In this document: positions 1 to 8,776 of the stretch, piece after piece
Layout of the letters: every line of letters begins with the position of its first letter
Numbering within the stretch: the first letter of the stretch is position 1
IMG/VR virus record: IMGVR_UViG_3300003937_000008
Coordinates: 1 to 23,893 of that record
DNA length: 23,893 bases
Direction: 5' to 3' (one strand)
Source of the DNA: a virus
Translations under genes and position numbers: made by a program
The notes under the pieces: generated by a model
Databases searched by the model: none
Told to the model about the DNA's origin: nothing
What the model saw: the letters and a program-made list of their open reading frames with translations, nothing else

Positions 1-2
1 TT

Positions 3-581
3 ATGGATCCACTGTATTTAGAATTGTTTAATACTCTTAAAATTGAAAATATTAATTTAATGATTGTTACAAATAATTCTATTTTCCCAAATGAAAAATG
101 GAGGGAATATCTTACCGAATTTAAAAGTTTGAATTATAATGTTAGTATTGACGGAATTGGTGATGTAGCAGAATTCGTTAGATATGGAACTAAATGGTCT
201 CGATTTGAAAGAAATTTTGATAAACAATTAAAGCATTTTTTCGTAATACCTCATTACGTCTTTCATACCCTTAATAGCACAGACTTAACTGATACGATTA
301 AGTGGATAGAATCAAAAGGGATAACCAATAATACTATATCATATGATTTTTTAGACGCTCCGGAATGGTTAAATGCATCTTATTTGCCTTCTAATGTAAA
401 AGATATCATAATAAATAATAATGATAATTTTTTACAAAAAGAAATAATAAACTTCTTAAAGACTAATGAATTCGATAGAGGTTATTGCGTTAAACTAATT
501 AAATGGATGAATGAAAAAGATGACCTTCCAAATAAATGTGAAGAGATATATTACGAGGTCTCTAAATGCTTAAAGTCTTAA
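3..581 (+). CDS. Radical SAM protein with N-terminal twitch-type architecture (5'-truncated by window edge)
   Basis: This is the C-terminal part of a radical SAM enzyme; the open frame runs into the left edge, so the ATG at 3 is probably internal. The first visible residues (MDPLYLELF) align with the stretch just after the GGEP motif of the gene at 2480 (MNDRYYDFLEW), and the phrase VSIDGIG..AEFVRYGTKW matches VSVDGIG..DEYIRTGQVW there. The two are therefore paralogues, and the missing part should carry the CX3CX2C cluster and GGEP. The visible C-terminus has C164, C179 and C189. The stop overlaps the next start by 16 bases, indicating translational coupling. Substrate unknown. Family identity rests on the paralogy and is fairly secure. 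Confidence 0.7.
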   Translation: MDPLYLELFNTLKIENINLMIVTNNSIFPNEKWREYLTEFKSLNYNVSIDGIGDVAEFVRYGTKWSRFERNFDKQLKHFFVIPHYVFHTLNSTDLTDTIKWIESKGITNNTISYDFLDAPEWLNASYLPSNVKDIIINNNDNFLQKEIINFLKTNEFDRGYCVKLIKWMNEKDDLPNKCEEIYYEVSKCLKS

Positions 582-1477
582 CTAAGAATGGTTTAAAATC
601 TAGTAATGAGCAAGCCATTAAACTCAAATCTAATTTTAAAGGTTGGTATTGTAAACAGACAAATTACATTATCGACGCAGGATGGTGGGAAGTAGGCACA
701 TCGGTATGTAGAACACCTTATCCTGTTTCAATAGATGATTTTACAGGACCTAAAGCTATAATATGTCCTAATGAAAATTGTTTTTGTGGCACTGATATTG
801 CAATGCCGAAAGGTAAGACTGAAGATCATTTATTAATGATCGACAATTTAAAAATTAAAGGAAAGTTAGAACTCAATGATGATATTTACGCTGTTACGGG
901 TGATGATGGTGTTGCCGTTGATTATTATACTGATCGCAAATGTAATTTTAGTTGTTCTTATTGCGACCCTCGTAGTCATAATTATGAGGGGGCCTGGACT
1001 TCCTTGGAGAGAATGCAATACGCATGGACCAAAGTTAATCCACAAAACGTCAAAAAAATAGTTGTATCAGGCGGAGAACCAACTCTTGTCCCACACTATA
1101 TGGATTTTATACAATGGTTAAGAGAAAAAGAACCTGAGGCTACTATTTGGACCTTGACCAATGGTACTAAGACAGTATCTTATTTTAAAGAATTAAATAA
1201 ATATTCAAATATAAATTTTTCAATTCATCCAGAGTTTATTAATAAAAGATATATTAATAAGTTAGAACGATTTTGTGAAGAAGTAAATTTACCTTGTAAG
1301 ATTAAAATTATGTATCTACCAAAATATGAAGAATTGGTATCAGAGATATATTCAATATTTAAAGGAAAATTTGAAAAAGTTTATGCAATAATTGTTCCCT
1401 TATGGGATATGAATAACGAAATGAAGTTAATAAACTATACACCCGAACAACTCGAATTTATTCATGCGTCACAGTGA
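566..1477 (+). CDS. Radical SAM enzyme with SPASM-like cysteine domain at its N-terminus
   Basis: A 303-aa protein. The radical SAM 4Fe-4S motif CNFSCSYC is at C126/C130/C133 and SGGEP at 168-172. Ahead of the core, residues 25-82 form a Cys-rich module (C29, C48, C67, C72, C74; FKGWYC, then ICPNENCFCG..IAMPK). It resembles the C-terminal SPASM-like tail of the next gene (FKGWDC ... PCITDNC ... KIPK), so the auxiliary-cluster domain appears moved from C- to N-terminus. The core ends shortly after the barrel, with no C-terminal SPASM. It presumably cleaves SAM to a 5'-deoxyadenosyl radical and modifies an unknown substrate. It overlaps both neighbours (16 and 14 bases). Confidence 0.85.
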   Translation: MLKVLTKNGLKSSNEQAIKLKSNFKGWYCKQTNYIIDAGWWEVGTSVCRTPYPVSIDDFTGPKAIICPNENCFCGTDIAMPKGKTEDHLLMIDNLKIKGKLELNDDIYAVTGDDGVAVDYYTDRKCNFSCSYCDPRSHNYEGAWTSLERMQYAWTKVNPQNVKKIVVSGGEPTLVPHYMDFIQWLREKEPEATIWTLTNGTKTVSYFKELNKYSNINFSIHPEFINKRYINKLERFCEEVNLPCKIKIMYLPKYEELVSEIYSIFKGKFEKVYAIIVPLWDMNNEMKLINYTPEQLEFIHASQ

Positions 1478-2492
1478 AGAAGATTTTACAAAAATACCTT
1501 GGAAAGATATTGAAGCACTCGGTACAAAAACAATGTTATATCGAGACACGTTTTCAGTGTCTTGGTTATTAGGTAGATTTTGTAATTATAAATGTTCTTA
1601 TTGTTGGCCATACGCAAGGGCAGATAAGAAAGATCATAGATCAACAGAATTATGTCTTAAAACAATTGATGAGATAAAAAGACAAGCTAGAGACCAAGGA
1701 TTCAATTCTTTTAATTGGTCCTTATCAGGAGGTGAGCCAACCTTTCATCCCGGCTACTTAGATATACTACAATATCTTGCAGATGATGAATCTAATTGTA
1801 AAAGACAACGAATTCATATGACTTCAAATTGCTCTCGTAAAATGAAGTGGTTTAAAACATATGTTGAATATGCACAAAAATTTGACAAAGCATCAATTAC
1901 AGCTTCGGCACATTTTGAAGCTTTAAATACACAAGATAAGATAGCAGATTTTGCTGATAAGTTAGTTTTTCTTCAAGATAATGGAATTAGAATAACTATT
2001 AATATGGTAATGATTCCAGAGAGATTTTGGGCACTGACAGACCATGTTTTATATTTTAAAGAACGAGGTATACATACTACATTAAAACCACAATCAAATC
2101 CAACAGCAACAAAAGTTGTAGAAGGATATACTCAGGGACAATTAGATATTTTACATAATGATTCTAAACCATCTGAACGAGAGATAGATTTAATAGATTC
2201 AAAAGGAAATATATATGAATTGGATCAAGCTGAAAGATTTAACGCGTTTAATTTTAATGAATTCAAAGGCTGGGACTGCACGTCGGGTTTTCGTAGTATT
2301 ATTATACGCGAGCCTTGTGGGAGCATTAAGCGGTCATATTCTTGCAGTGATGCACCTTTAGGTAATATAGAAACTGGATTTAAATTATTTGATAAACCTA
2401 TGCCCTGCATAACTGATAATTGTGTAAGCTCAGCAGATAGTAAAATTCCTAAACGAAAGCCGGAAAGTAATTATCCATTATGGAAAAATTAA
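1464..2492 (+). CDS. Radical SAM enzyme with C-terminal SPASM-like domain
   Basis: A 342-aa radical SAM protein. The cluster motif CNYKCSYC is at C40/C44/C47 and SGGEPTF begins at 88. After the partial TIM barrel, the C-terminal ~75 residues contain six cysteines in a pattern suited to auxiliary iron-sulfur binding (GWDC, EPC, YSC, PCITDNC). SPASM/twitch enzymes commonly act on peptides or carry out redox and carbohydrate modification; which applies here cannot be read from the sequence. The start overlaps the upstream gene by 14 bases and the end overlaps the next gene by 13. The core sequence around the cluster (FCNYKCSYCWPYARADKKDH) is most like the gene just upstream. Confidence 0.87.
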   Translation: MRHSEEDFTKIPWKDIEALGTKTMLYRDTFSVSWLLGRFCNYKCSYCWPYARADKKDHRSTELCLKTIDEIKRQARDQGFNSFNWSLSGGEPTFHPGYLDILQYLADDESNCKRQRIHMTSNCSRKMKWFKTYVEYAQKFDKASITASAHFEALNTQDKIADFADKLVFLQDNGIRITINMVMIPERFWALTDHVLYFKERGIHTTLKPQSNPTATKVVEGYTQGQLDILHNDSKPSEREIDLIDSKGNIYELDQAERFNAFNFNEFKGWDCTSGFRSIIIREPCGSIKRSYSCSDAPLGNIETGFKLFDKPMPCITDNCVSSADSKIPKRKPESNYPLWKN

Positions 2493-3592
2493 AATATTTC
2501 TGTGCATTACCTTTCACCCAATTTACCGTCTCATCATTTAATGAGTATCAGTTGTGTTGTGATAATACGGGCGAATCAGGAATGTATAGTGATAAGCATT
2601 CTATCTTAGAATATTTTAATTCTGATTATATGAATAAAAAAAGAGAATCTTTTTTAAATGATGAAAGATTATCTATATGTCAGTCTTGTTGGAAAAGAGA
2701 AGATAAGGGATTAAATTCCAGAAGGTTATCAAATTTAAATAGTGACTATGAGAGCCAGGTAGAAAGATATAAACAAGGATTACCTTTAATTCCGAATGCT
2801 CCTGTTTTTAAAATTAAGTTTGGAAATTTATGTAATCTTAGATGTATAATGTGTGGCCCACAATCATCATCTGCATGGTCTCAGCATAAAGAAAAACATA
2901 GTGAAGGAACATGGCCGATTTATGAAAATACATTCAATGAAGAAACATATGAAGACTTAAAACAAATATTGCCTAATGTAGCTCGTATTATTATATCAGG
3001 AGGTGAACCTTTAATGAACGATAGATATTATGATTTTCTAGAATGGTTAATAGGTCATAAGTTTGCACACAAGTTAAAAATCTCAACACTTACTAATGCC
3101 ACAAAAATTCCAGATCATTTATTTCAATATAAAAAGGCATTTAAGCGTTTATCATTTATGGTGTCGGTTGATGGTATAGGGAAGAAAGATGAGTATATTA
3201 GAACAGGGCAAGTTTGGAAAAAGAAAAAAGAGAATATTTTCAAATTGCGACAAAGTTTTATGATTGGATTTGAAGTAACAGTGCAGGCATTTAATATTGG
3301 TTACTTAGATAATATTCAAGGATATCTAAAAAACAATTTTGGAAAAATGTCTCCCTTAACAAACATCTTAGTAACTCCAAAATATTTTGATTCTACCAGT
3401 TTACCACAAGATATAAAACAATTCTATTTAAGTAAAAATACAAAACATATTCCTGAGCGGATTACAAATCTATTAAGAACACCTACAAGAGGTAAATCTT
3501 TTCAAAAAGGTTTAAGGTTTCTTAAATTATGTGATAAAAGAAATAATACAAATTTCTTAGAAGAGTGGCCGGAATTTAAACCGTATGTATAG
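2480..3592 (+). CDS. N-twitch radical SAM protein
   Basis: A 370-aa protein with the layout of the twitch-domain radical SAM family: N-terminal cysteines for an auxiliary cluster (C8 in CALPF, C26-C27, then CQSC at C67/C70), followed by the SAM-cluster motif CNLRCIMC (C118/C122/C125), SGGEPL at 173-177 and the barrel signature VSVDGIGKKDEYIRTG. It is a full-length paralogue of the truncated gene at the left edge. In this family the N-terminal motif is a recognised hallmark; the reactions are mostly unknown. Start and stop overlap the flanking genes by 13 and 8 bases, so it belongs to the coupled radical SAM run. Confidence 0.87.
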   Translation: MEKLKYFCALPFTQFTVSSFNEYQLCCDNTGESGMYSDKHSILEYFNSDYMNKKRESFLNDERLSICQSCWKREDKGLNSRRLSNLNSDYESQVERYKQGLPLIPNAPVFKIKFGNLCNLRCIMCGPQSSSAWSQHKEKHSEGTWPIYENTFNEETYEDLKQILPNVARIIISGGEPLMNDRYYDFLEWLIGHKFAHKLKISTLTNATKIPDHLFQYKKAFKRLSFMVSVDGIGKKDEYIRTGQVWKKKKENIFKLRQSFMIGFEVTVQAFNIGYLDNIQGYLKNNFGKMSPLTNILVTPKYFDSTSLPQDIKQFYLSKNTKHIPERITNLLRTPTRGKSFQKGLRFLKLCDKRNNTNFLEEWPEFKPYV

Positions 3593-4625
3593 TCCCGATC
3601 AAATAAAACATATTCATTTAGAACCTACACAAAGATGTCAAGCTGCATGCCCAATGTGTGACAGGACAAATAATCCCCGTATAAAAAATGCTGAATTAAC
3701 CTTAGATAATTTTATGCATATGGTGGATATTGATTTTGTGAAGCAATTAAATTCATTATTAATGTGTGGTAATCACGGTGATCCTATTATCTCACTACAT
3801 GCTCTAGATATTTTAAGATACCTTAGAGTCAACAACCCAGATATACACCTGCAAGTTACTACAAATGGTGGAGCCAGAGACGAAGACTTTTGGAGAGAAT
3901 TAGCTTTCATTTTAGGTAGTAGAGGTAAAGTACAATTTAGTGTTGATGGCCTAGAAGATACAAATCATTTGTATAGAGTAAATGTTAATTGGAAAAAAAT
4001 TGAAGAAGCGATGGATGTATTTACTCAAGCAGGTGGAAAAGGTGTTTGGGTTTATTTAATATTTAAACATAATGAACATCAAGTTGAAGAAGCAGAACAA
4101 ATGGCCAAGTTATTTGGATTGGACTTTGTAAGAAAAAAGACTGGAAGGTGGGTACAGAGCTATAAAGGTAAGAAGATTGATAAAAAGATAACCAACAAAG
4201 GGAATGAGATTAAACCAGCTACAAAACCAGAGCATCAGAATCAAAGCGTAAATAAATATGATAGATTGGTTAAGACTCATGGTTCCTTTCAAGAGTATTT
4301 AGATCAAACATCCATCAAATGCAAATCCCTTATAACTAATGAAATATTTATCAGTGCTGAAGGTCTTGTAACTCCTTGCTGTTGGACTCATGGACGATTT
4401 TATAAAGCATATCAAGAGATTGGTGAAAATCAGATTTGGTCTTTCGTAGATGATATGAAAAATATAAATGCTCTTCATACACCGTTACGAGAAATCATTA
4501 AAGGGAACTTTTTCGTACAGCTGGAGAAGAGTTGGAATATTCCTTCATGTTCTGATGGGAAATCCGTTGTGTGTGCTGAGAAGTGTGGTTCCGGTTTTGA
4601 TGCTTTTAGAGATCAGTGGAAATGA
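3585..4625 (+). CDS. Radical SAM/SPASM protein
   Basis: A 346-aa protein. The radical SAM motif CQAACPMC is at C18/C22/C25, very near the N-terminus. The usual GGEP is replaced by NHGDP (63-67), a variant seen in SPASM subfamilies. The barrel continues through TTNGG (92-96) and VDGLEDTNHLYR. The C-terminal part has SPASM-type cysteines: C246, the pair C265-C266 (GLVTPCCW), C322, C330 and C334. A lysine-rich stretch at 183-230 may be an inserted loop. It is the last of five radical SAM genes in a row and ends in an ATGA overlap with the glycosyltransferase-like gene. Substrate unknown. Confidence 0.85.
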   Translation: MYSPDQIKHIHLEPTQRCQAACPMCDRTNNPRIKNAELTLDNFMHMVDIDFVKQLNSLLMCGNHGDPIISLHALDILRYLRVNNPDIHLQVTTNGGARDEDFWRELAFILGSRGKVQFSVDGLEDTNHLYRVNVNWKKIEEAMDVFTQAGGKGVWVYLIFKHNEHQVEEAEQMAKLFGLDFVRKKTGRWVQSYKGKKIDKKITNKGNEIKPATKPEHQNQSVNKYDRLVKTHGSFQEYLDQTSIKCKSLITNEIFISAEGLVTPCCWTHGRFYKAYQEIGENQIWSFVDDMKNINALHTPLREIIKGNFFVQLEKSWNIPSCSDGKSVVCAEKCGSGFDAFRDQWK

Positions 4626-5365
4626 CAAATTTTTATTGTTTGAAATGGGGTACAAAATATAATCGCTTATATGTTAATAGATTGTTTAATTCTTTAAAGG
4701 AACATTATGACGATCCTTTTAGTTTTACTTGTCTTACTGATAATACTGTGGGTCTTGATAAAGATATTATCATAGATACAATACCAACCGATTTTAGTAA
4801 CTTTCCAAGAACACAAATATTTACTTCTGAGAAGATGTGTTACTTTAATAGATATAAACACGTCTCAGGGCCTAAGGCTTGGTTTGACTTAGATATATTA
4901 ATACAAAATAATATAACAGAACTTATTAATAAAAAGAAAAATAAAGTAACTTATATTTGGAATTATTGGAGAAATGAAGAAGCACATAAAACTAATTATG
5001 GTTGGATGACTACTCCAATTAATTCTTCTTTTGTTGCTTGGCAAGATGATTTAGGTTTTGATATGTATAAAAGATTGGTTAAAAATAAAGAGAAAGCATT
5101 TTTTACTTATCCATCGTATGACAAATATCTATTCTATCAGGAACATAGAAAAGGTAATTTAAATTATTGGGAACCAGGAATAGTGTATAATTATAATATA
5201 GGAGTTAAATATCCTGATGATTTAAATCCGACAAAATATAAACCTGATTATAAAGTCTGTTTATTTAATACATCACACAAAGCATGGGCGAAACCTAATG
5301 AAACACATATAGAGTTACATCAGGCAAAAGGCTGGGCTTATGACAAATGGGATAGTTATGAATGA
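4622..5365 (+). CDS. GT-A-like glycosyltransferase
   Basis: A 247-aa protein. I chose the ATG at 4622, which forms an ATGA overlap with the preceding stop, over the GTG six bases upstream. The acidic motif FDLDIL (D89-L-D91), preceded by a segment full of aromatic and basic residues, resembles the metal/nucleotide-sugar site (DXD) of GT-A glycosyltransferases. The order N-terminal FYCLKWGTKY..LYVNRLFNSL, then a DLD strand, then an acceptor region rich in Trp/Tyr matches phage and capsule-type GT-A-like proteins. It sits between the radical SAM run and the methyltransferase-like genes, so it may glycosylate the same product. No signal peptide or membrane segment. Sugar donor unknown. Confidence 0.6.
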   Translation: MTNFYCLKWGTKYNRLYVNRLFNSLKEHYDDPFSFTCLTDNTVGLDKDIIIDTIPTDFSNFPRTQIFTSEKMCYFNRYKHVSGPKAWFDLDILIQNNITELINKKKNKVTYIWNYWRNEEAHKTNYGWMTTPINSSFVAWQDDLGFDMYKRLVKNKEKAFFTYPSYDKYLFYQEHRKGNLNYWEPGIVYNYNIGVKYPDDLNPTKYKPDYKVCLFNTSHKAWAKPNETHIELHQAKGWAYDKWDSYE

Positions 5366-5933
5366 GTTTGATTCGTTTGCTTCTGATATCTTAAAAAATA
5401 CGAGTTCAAATGCATATGATGTTTTGTGGTATACTGTTCCAGAAAATAGACGACATAATATAGGTGCGGCTAATAACCGATATAATAAAACCTTAAATGA
5501 TAAGATTCATTCTTTAATTACTCAATATTTTGACGAAGACGATTTAAACATGGTATGTTCTTGGTATATGAATTATCATGTTGACAAAATAGAAAAATTA
5601 GGTTATAATATAACTTATTATGATTCTGATCCTTATGTGTGCGAAGATTGCGATCTTATAAGTGACAATATACATAACGTAGATGTTATATTTGATAGAG
5701 TGCGATTTAAAGGCCCTATCATACATAAATTTTGTGAAGATACTTATCCTATTGGTAAAGTTCATAAGGGAAAATATATATTAGCAGGTAGCAATAAAAA
5801 AAGATTACACATATGTAACCCTATTGAATCCTCTCAGCAATTAATAGAACAGAATGAAATCAAGTCTGTTATCTATGAAGAAGAATACGAATTTCAAAAA
5901 GTCAAATATTCAATAGTAGTAGGATGTTCATAA
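5358..5933 (+). CDS. Divergent methyltransferase-like (Rossmann) protein, first of three paralogues
   Basis: A 191-aa protein. The start at 5358 (MNEFDSF) overlaps the upstream stop by 8 bases; an in-frame ATG at 5340 is less likely. It is a degenerate relative of the next two genes. CSWYMNYHVDKIEKLGYNITYYDSDPYV lines up with GSWFGWPLIE..ITRIDCYDFDETC, and the end (QNEIKSVIYEEEYEFQKVKYSIVVG) with KNEIKDIRYQGERDFGYYKRFMVIG. The glycine-rich loop of a SAM site is largely lost, so it may be an inactive partner or may bind something else. No membrane segment is seen. Assignment depends on the paralogy, not on intact motifs. Confidence 0.45.
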   Translation: MNEFDSFASDILKNTSSNAYDVLWYTVPENRRHNIGAANNRYNKTLNDKIHSLITQYFDEDDLNMVCSWYMNYHVDKIEKLGYNITYYDSDPYVCEDCDLISDNIHNVDVIFDRVRFKGPIIHKFCEDTYPIGKVHKGKYILAGSNKKRLHICNPIESSQQLIEQNEIKSVIYEEEYEFQKVKYSIVVGCS

Positions 5934-6742
5934 AAAATTTTAAAAGCGCTGAGATTAATTTAAAAATTCTTGAAAAAGATAGGCGCGCCAATATAGGTGA
6001 ATGGGCTAAAAAGAATTCTATTTTAGAAAAACATAGGCGTAGATTAGATAGTAAAAGAAGACAGCTTGATCAAGAAAAAATTGATGATACCGGTTTATAT
6101 GAAAAGAATAAAATAGAATTTGAGAATACGATGGAATGGTCTCCTTATATGAAGGTTAAAAGATTCTTAGATGAATCTTATCCTGAATATGCTTCTAGTC
6201 TTTTAGATTCAATATCAGATGGTCAATATGAATCTAAAAAATGGATGAGTGAAGTTTTAAAAACAGGCCAATTAGGTTCTAAGGATCCTTTAAAAATTGA
6301 AATAGCTGGATCCTGGTTTGGGTGGCCAATGATTGAGTTATTAGAAGATGCTATTGTAAAAATAGAAAGTATTGATTTATATGATATAGATGAAGTATGC
6401 CATGAAGTAGTTAGAAAATATATATACCATTTCAAACCGAAATATAAGATAAATCAATATCATGATTTTTTTGAAAGAGGGGATAAAAGAATCCGGCATT
6501 TACTTATTTGTACTTCTTGTGAACATATGCCAGATATAAGCGAGATGAAAGAATATTATAAAGGCACCCCTAAACCAATTCTTGCTCTTCAAAGTAATAA
6601 TTATGTTGAATTAGAAGAACATGAAAACTGTGTTAATAGTTATTCCGAGTTAGCTGAGAAGAACGAAATAAAGGATATAAGATATCAAGGTGAAAGAGAC
6701 TTTGGTTACTATAAAAGGTTTATGGTTATAGGAACATGGTAA
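5924..6742 (+). CDS. SAM-dependent methyltransferase-like protein with basic coiled N-terminus
   Basis: A 272-aa protein. Residues 1-70 are highly charged and predicted helical (ILEKHRRRLDSKRRQLDQEK). The rest looks like a class I Rossmann methyltransferase: LKIEIAGSWFGWPMIELL as motif I, IESIDLYDIDE as the acidic second strand, then LLICTSCEHM as the catalytic-strand equivalent. It is closely paralogous to the next gene, with near-identical DNA around 6308-6328 and 6504-6529. The start overlaps the upstream gene by 10 bases and the end overlaps the next by 7. A methyl acceptor cannot be deduced; the island context favours a sugar or peptide. The fold call is moderately sure, the activity less so. 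Confidence 0.5.
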   Translation: MFIKNFKSAEINLKILEKDRRANIGEWAKKNSILEKHRRRLDSKRRQLDQEKIDDTGLYEKNKIEFENTMEWSPYMKVKRFLDESYPEYASSLLDSISDGQYESKKWMSEVLKTGQLGSKDPLKIEIAGSWFGWPMIELLEDAIVKIESIDLYDIDEVCHEVVRKYIYHFKPKYKINQYHDFFERGDKRIRHLLICTSCEHMPDISEMKEYYKGTPKPILALQSNNYVELEEHENCVNSYSELAEKNEIKDIRYQGERDFGYYKRFMVIGTW

Positions 6743-7401
6743 AAGAATTTCGCGATTCAAATTATTATAAAGTATTTAAGTTTATAAGGAATAATTTTCC
6801 AGAATATGAAGATAGTTGGTGTGATTCGATTTCTTTCGATCAGTATGAATCTAAAAAATGGTTATGTGATGTTCTAGATAATTTAAAAATAACTGAAACA
6901 GATAACGTTCGAAAATATACTAAAGATACAGGCGTTACAGGATGGTTTTATCCTCTCTTAATAGATATAGTTGGATCCTGGTTCGGGTGGCCATTAATAG
7001 AAATGATTGATCAATTTACTAAAGGAAGAATTACACGAATTGATTGTTATGATTTTGATGAAACCTGCCAAAAGGTAATGGCTCAATATAAAAATATGTT
7101 TGATCCGAAATATGATATCATACAACATGGTGATTATTTTGAAAGAAAAGAAGTAAGAAGAAGGCACCTAGTTATTTGTACTTCTTGTGAACATATGGAA
7201 AATTTTAATAGAAGATGGTATAAGGGCAATCCTTTTGTTTGTTTACAATCTAATAATTATTTTGATTTACCTGAGCATACAAATTGTGTAGAAAATGTGG
7301 ATGAATTAATAAAGAAAAATAAATTGAAAAAGATATGGTATAAGGGTGAAAAAGATTTTGGTACTTATAAACGTTTTATGACAATTGGACAGTGGCAATG
7401 A
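6736..7401 (+). CDS. SAM-dependent methyltransferase-like protein, tandem paralogue
   Basis: A 221-aa protein lacking the basic N-terminal extension of its upstream paralogue but otherwise collinear: FPEYEDSWCDSISFDQYESKKW, then LIDIVGSWFGWPLIEMI (motif I-like), ITRIDCYDFDETC (acidic strand), HLVICTSCEHM and QSNNYFDLPEHTNC. Conserved CEH and QSNNY probably lie in the active site. A roughly 15-residue insertion around 55-70 (KYTKDTGVTGWFY) distinguishes it. The 26-base identity with the upstream copy (6504-6529 versus 7172-7197) indicates a tandem duplication under strong selection or fairly recent. It overlaps the next gene by ATGA at 7398. Confidence 0.5.
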   Translation: MVKEFRDSNYYKVFKFIRNNFPEYEDSWCDSISFDQYESKKWLCDVLDNLKITETDNVRKYTKDTGVTGWFYPLLIDIVGSWFGWPLIEMIDQFTKGRITRIDCYDFDETCQKVMAQYKNMFDPKYDIIQHGDYFERKEVRRRHLVICTSCEHMENFNRRWYKGNPFVCLQSNNYFDLPEHTNCVENVDELIKKNKLKKIWYKGEKDFGTYKRFMTIGQWQ

Positions 7402-8033
7402 AACGGGCTGTTGCATGTATATGCGTTGGAGACAAGTATAATATTTCTGATGTAAAAATATTAGAACAAATGGTATTCCAAAATACCACCTATGATATAA
7501 ATTTTAGAGTATTTAATGAACCAATATTACCTAAATGGTGGACTAAAGTTTTATATCATTCACCAGTAATAGAACCATTTGAAGAAGACGTTGTTTTAGC
7601 TTTTGATTTAGATGTAGTTATAAAGGGAAGTATAGATCCTTTATTTGATTGGGTAGAACAACAAGATTATCTATGCGCAGTATGGTGTAGATGGAGAGAG
7701 CATATGGATAATTTTGAAGAACAAAGAGATAAAGATATATTTTGTACTCCATACAATTCTTCAATATTAGGATGGAAACCAGATACTTGTTTGAAGATTT
7801 GGGAAGAATTTGTTTTTGAAGATATAGAAAAATATAATGGATTCGATACTTATCTTTGGATGAAGAGATTGGATCCTATTAGAATACCGGATCATTTTTA
7901 TTATTCAGCACATTTTGCACAGTATCAAGAATTGGATTATCCGGTGGCCCTTTTTAATAAAGGACAAAACATTGGTTTAGAAAAACATGAAATAACATCT
8001 AAGGTACCATGGGTGAAAAAATACAGGAATTAA
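7398..8033 (+). CDS. GT-A-like glycosyltransferase
   Basis: A 211-aa protein. The start at 7398 forms an ATGA overlap with the previous stop; a GTG six bases upstream is the alternative. VLAFDLDVVIKGSIDPLF (DLD at 70-72) is a classic GT-A metal-binding segment, close to the form in GT8/capsular-type enzymes, and is followed by CTPYNSSILGWKPDTC as the acceptor-side motif. It is likely a soluble cytosolic enzyme moving a sugar from a nucleotide donor to the product of the island. It overlaps the next gene by 25 bases. It resembles the gene at 4622 in outline (DLD strand, then W-rich motif) but is clearly diverged. Confidence 0.65.
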   Translation: MKRAVACICVGDKYNISDVKILEQMVFQNTTYDINFRVFNEPILPKWWTKVLYHSPVIEPFEEDVVLAFDLDVVIKGSIDPLFDWVEQQDYLCAVWCRWREHMDNFEEQRDKDIFCTPYNSSILGWKPDTCLKIWEEFVFEDIEKYNGFDTYLWMKRLDPIRIPDHFYYSAHFAQYQELDYPVALFNKGQNIGLEKHEITSKVPWVKKYRN

Positions 8034-8776
8034 TATTCTCTATAAACCACGGAGGGTTAGGTGATAGGTTTTGCATGCTCTCAAATATTTTACATACTAT
8101 GCAGCACTCCCCTGCGGGCTCAGTGAAATTAAAAGCCTATTTGTATCCACAGGATGAAGCAGACAAAAAATTAAGAAATAATTTAAAATTTAATAATTTG
8201 TTTGAAGTAATAGATTTTTTACATCTTGAAAGGCCGAACGATCCATTTTTAGAAGATAGCGTTGAATTACTCAATGAACATAGCGAGCACTTTGAAGGAT
8301 TTATGAAAAATGTTGAGAATGAAATGTATAGATCTTTTAATGATACATTACTTAGAGATGCAAAATATTGGCCTGTGCGTTATGAAAAATTCGCTAAGAA
8401 AAAATATATTACGTATCTACTTTATCACACAGAAAAACTTCATTTTGGTCAGAGTCATAAAATTCTTACTATTGAACAGATAGACGCTTTTAAAAATCTT
8501 ATCAGTAATATGACAGAACTTTCTGATAGATTGGAGTTTGTTGAATTGGAGGATTATAATTATGCAAAAAATATTGAGTTATTATCTAAGAGTTATTTTC
8601 ATATAGGGTCAGAAGGGATGTGGACTCACTTATCCAGAGCAATGAATGTTTATACTATAGCGTATTCACTACTTGATGAATTTATTGGAGAATTTAATCA
8701 ACAAGGTCATTTTTGTTCGAAAGAATTTTTAGAGTGTTTGGAAAAAATGAAAGAGAAAAGCAGAGAATTATTATGA
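8009..8776 (+). CDS. GT-B-like glycosyltransferase (GT9/heptosyltransferase-like)
   Basis: A 255-aa protein. The N-terminus FSINHGGLGDRFCMLSNIL resembles the first strand and glycine loop of GT-B glycosyltransferases, which begin with a short strand and GxGD. Near the C-terminus SKSYFHIGSEGMWTHLSRAMNVYTIAY matches the nucleotide-sugar site of GT9-like enzymes (small-residue loop, His, then an AxG-type turn). It is shorter than typical heptosyltransferases (about 320-350 aa), so it is a reduced form or a related nucleotide-sugar-binding protein. It starts 25 bases inside the upstream gene and ends with ATGA coupling to the SGNH-like gene. The C-terminus ends in a basic helix. Confidence 0.45.
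   Translation: MGEKIQELIFSINHGGLGDRFCMLSNILHTMQHSPAGSVKLKAYLYPQDEADKKLRNNLKFNNLFEVIDFLHLERPNDPFLEDSVELLNEHSEHFEGFMKNVENEMYRSFNDTLLRDAKYWPVRYEKFAKKKYITYLLYHTEKLHFGQSHKILTIEQIDAFKNLISNMTELSDRLEFVELEDYNYAKNIELLSKSYFHIGSEGMWTHLSRAMNVYTIAYSLLDEFIGEFNQQGHFCSKEFLECLEKMKEKSRELL

Noticed and set aside
566-4625. One of the radical SAM proteins being QueE for the 7-deazaguanine pathway
   Set aside because: QueE is a small protein without SPASM or twitch additions, and these genes belong to a different coupled cluster more than 8 kb from QueC.
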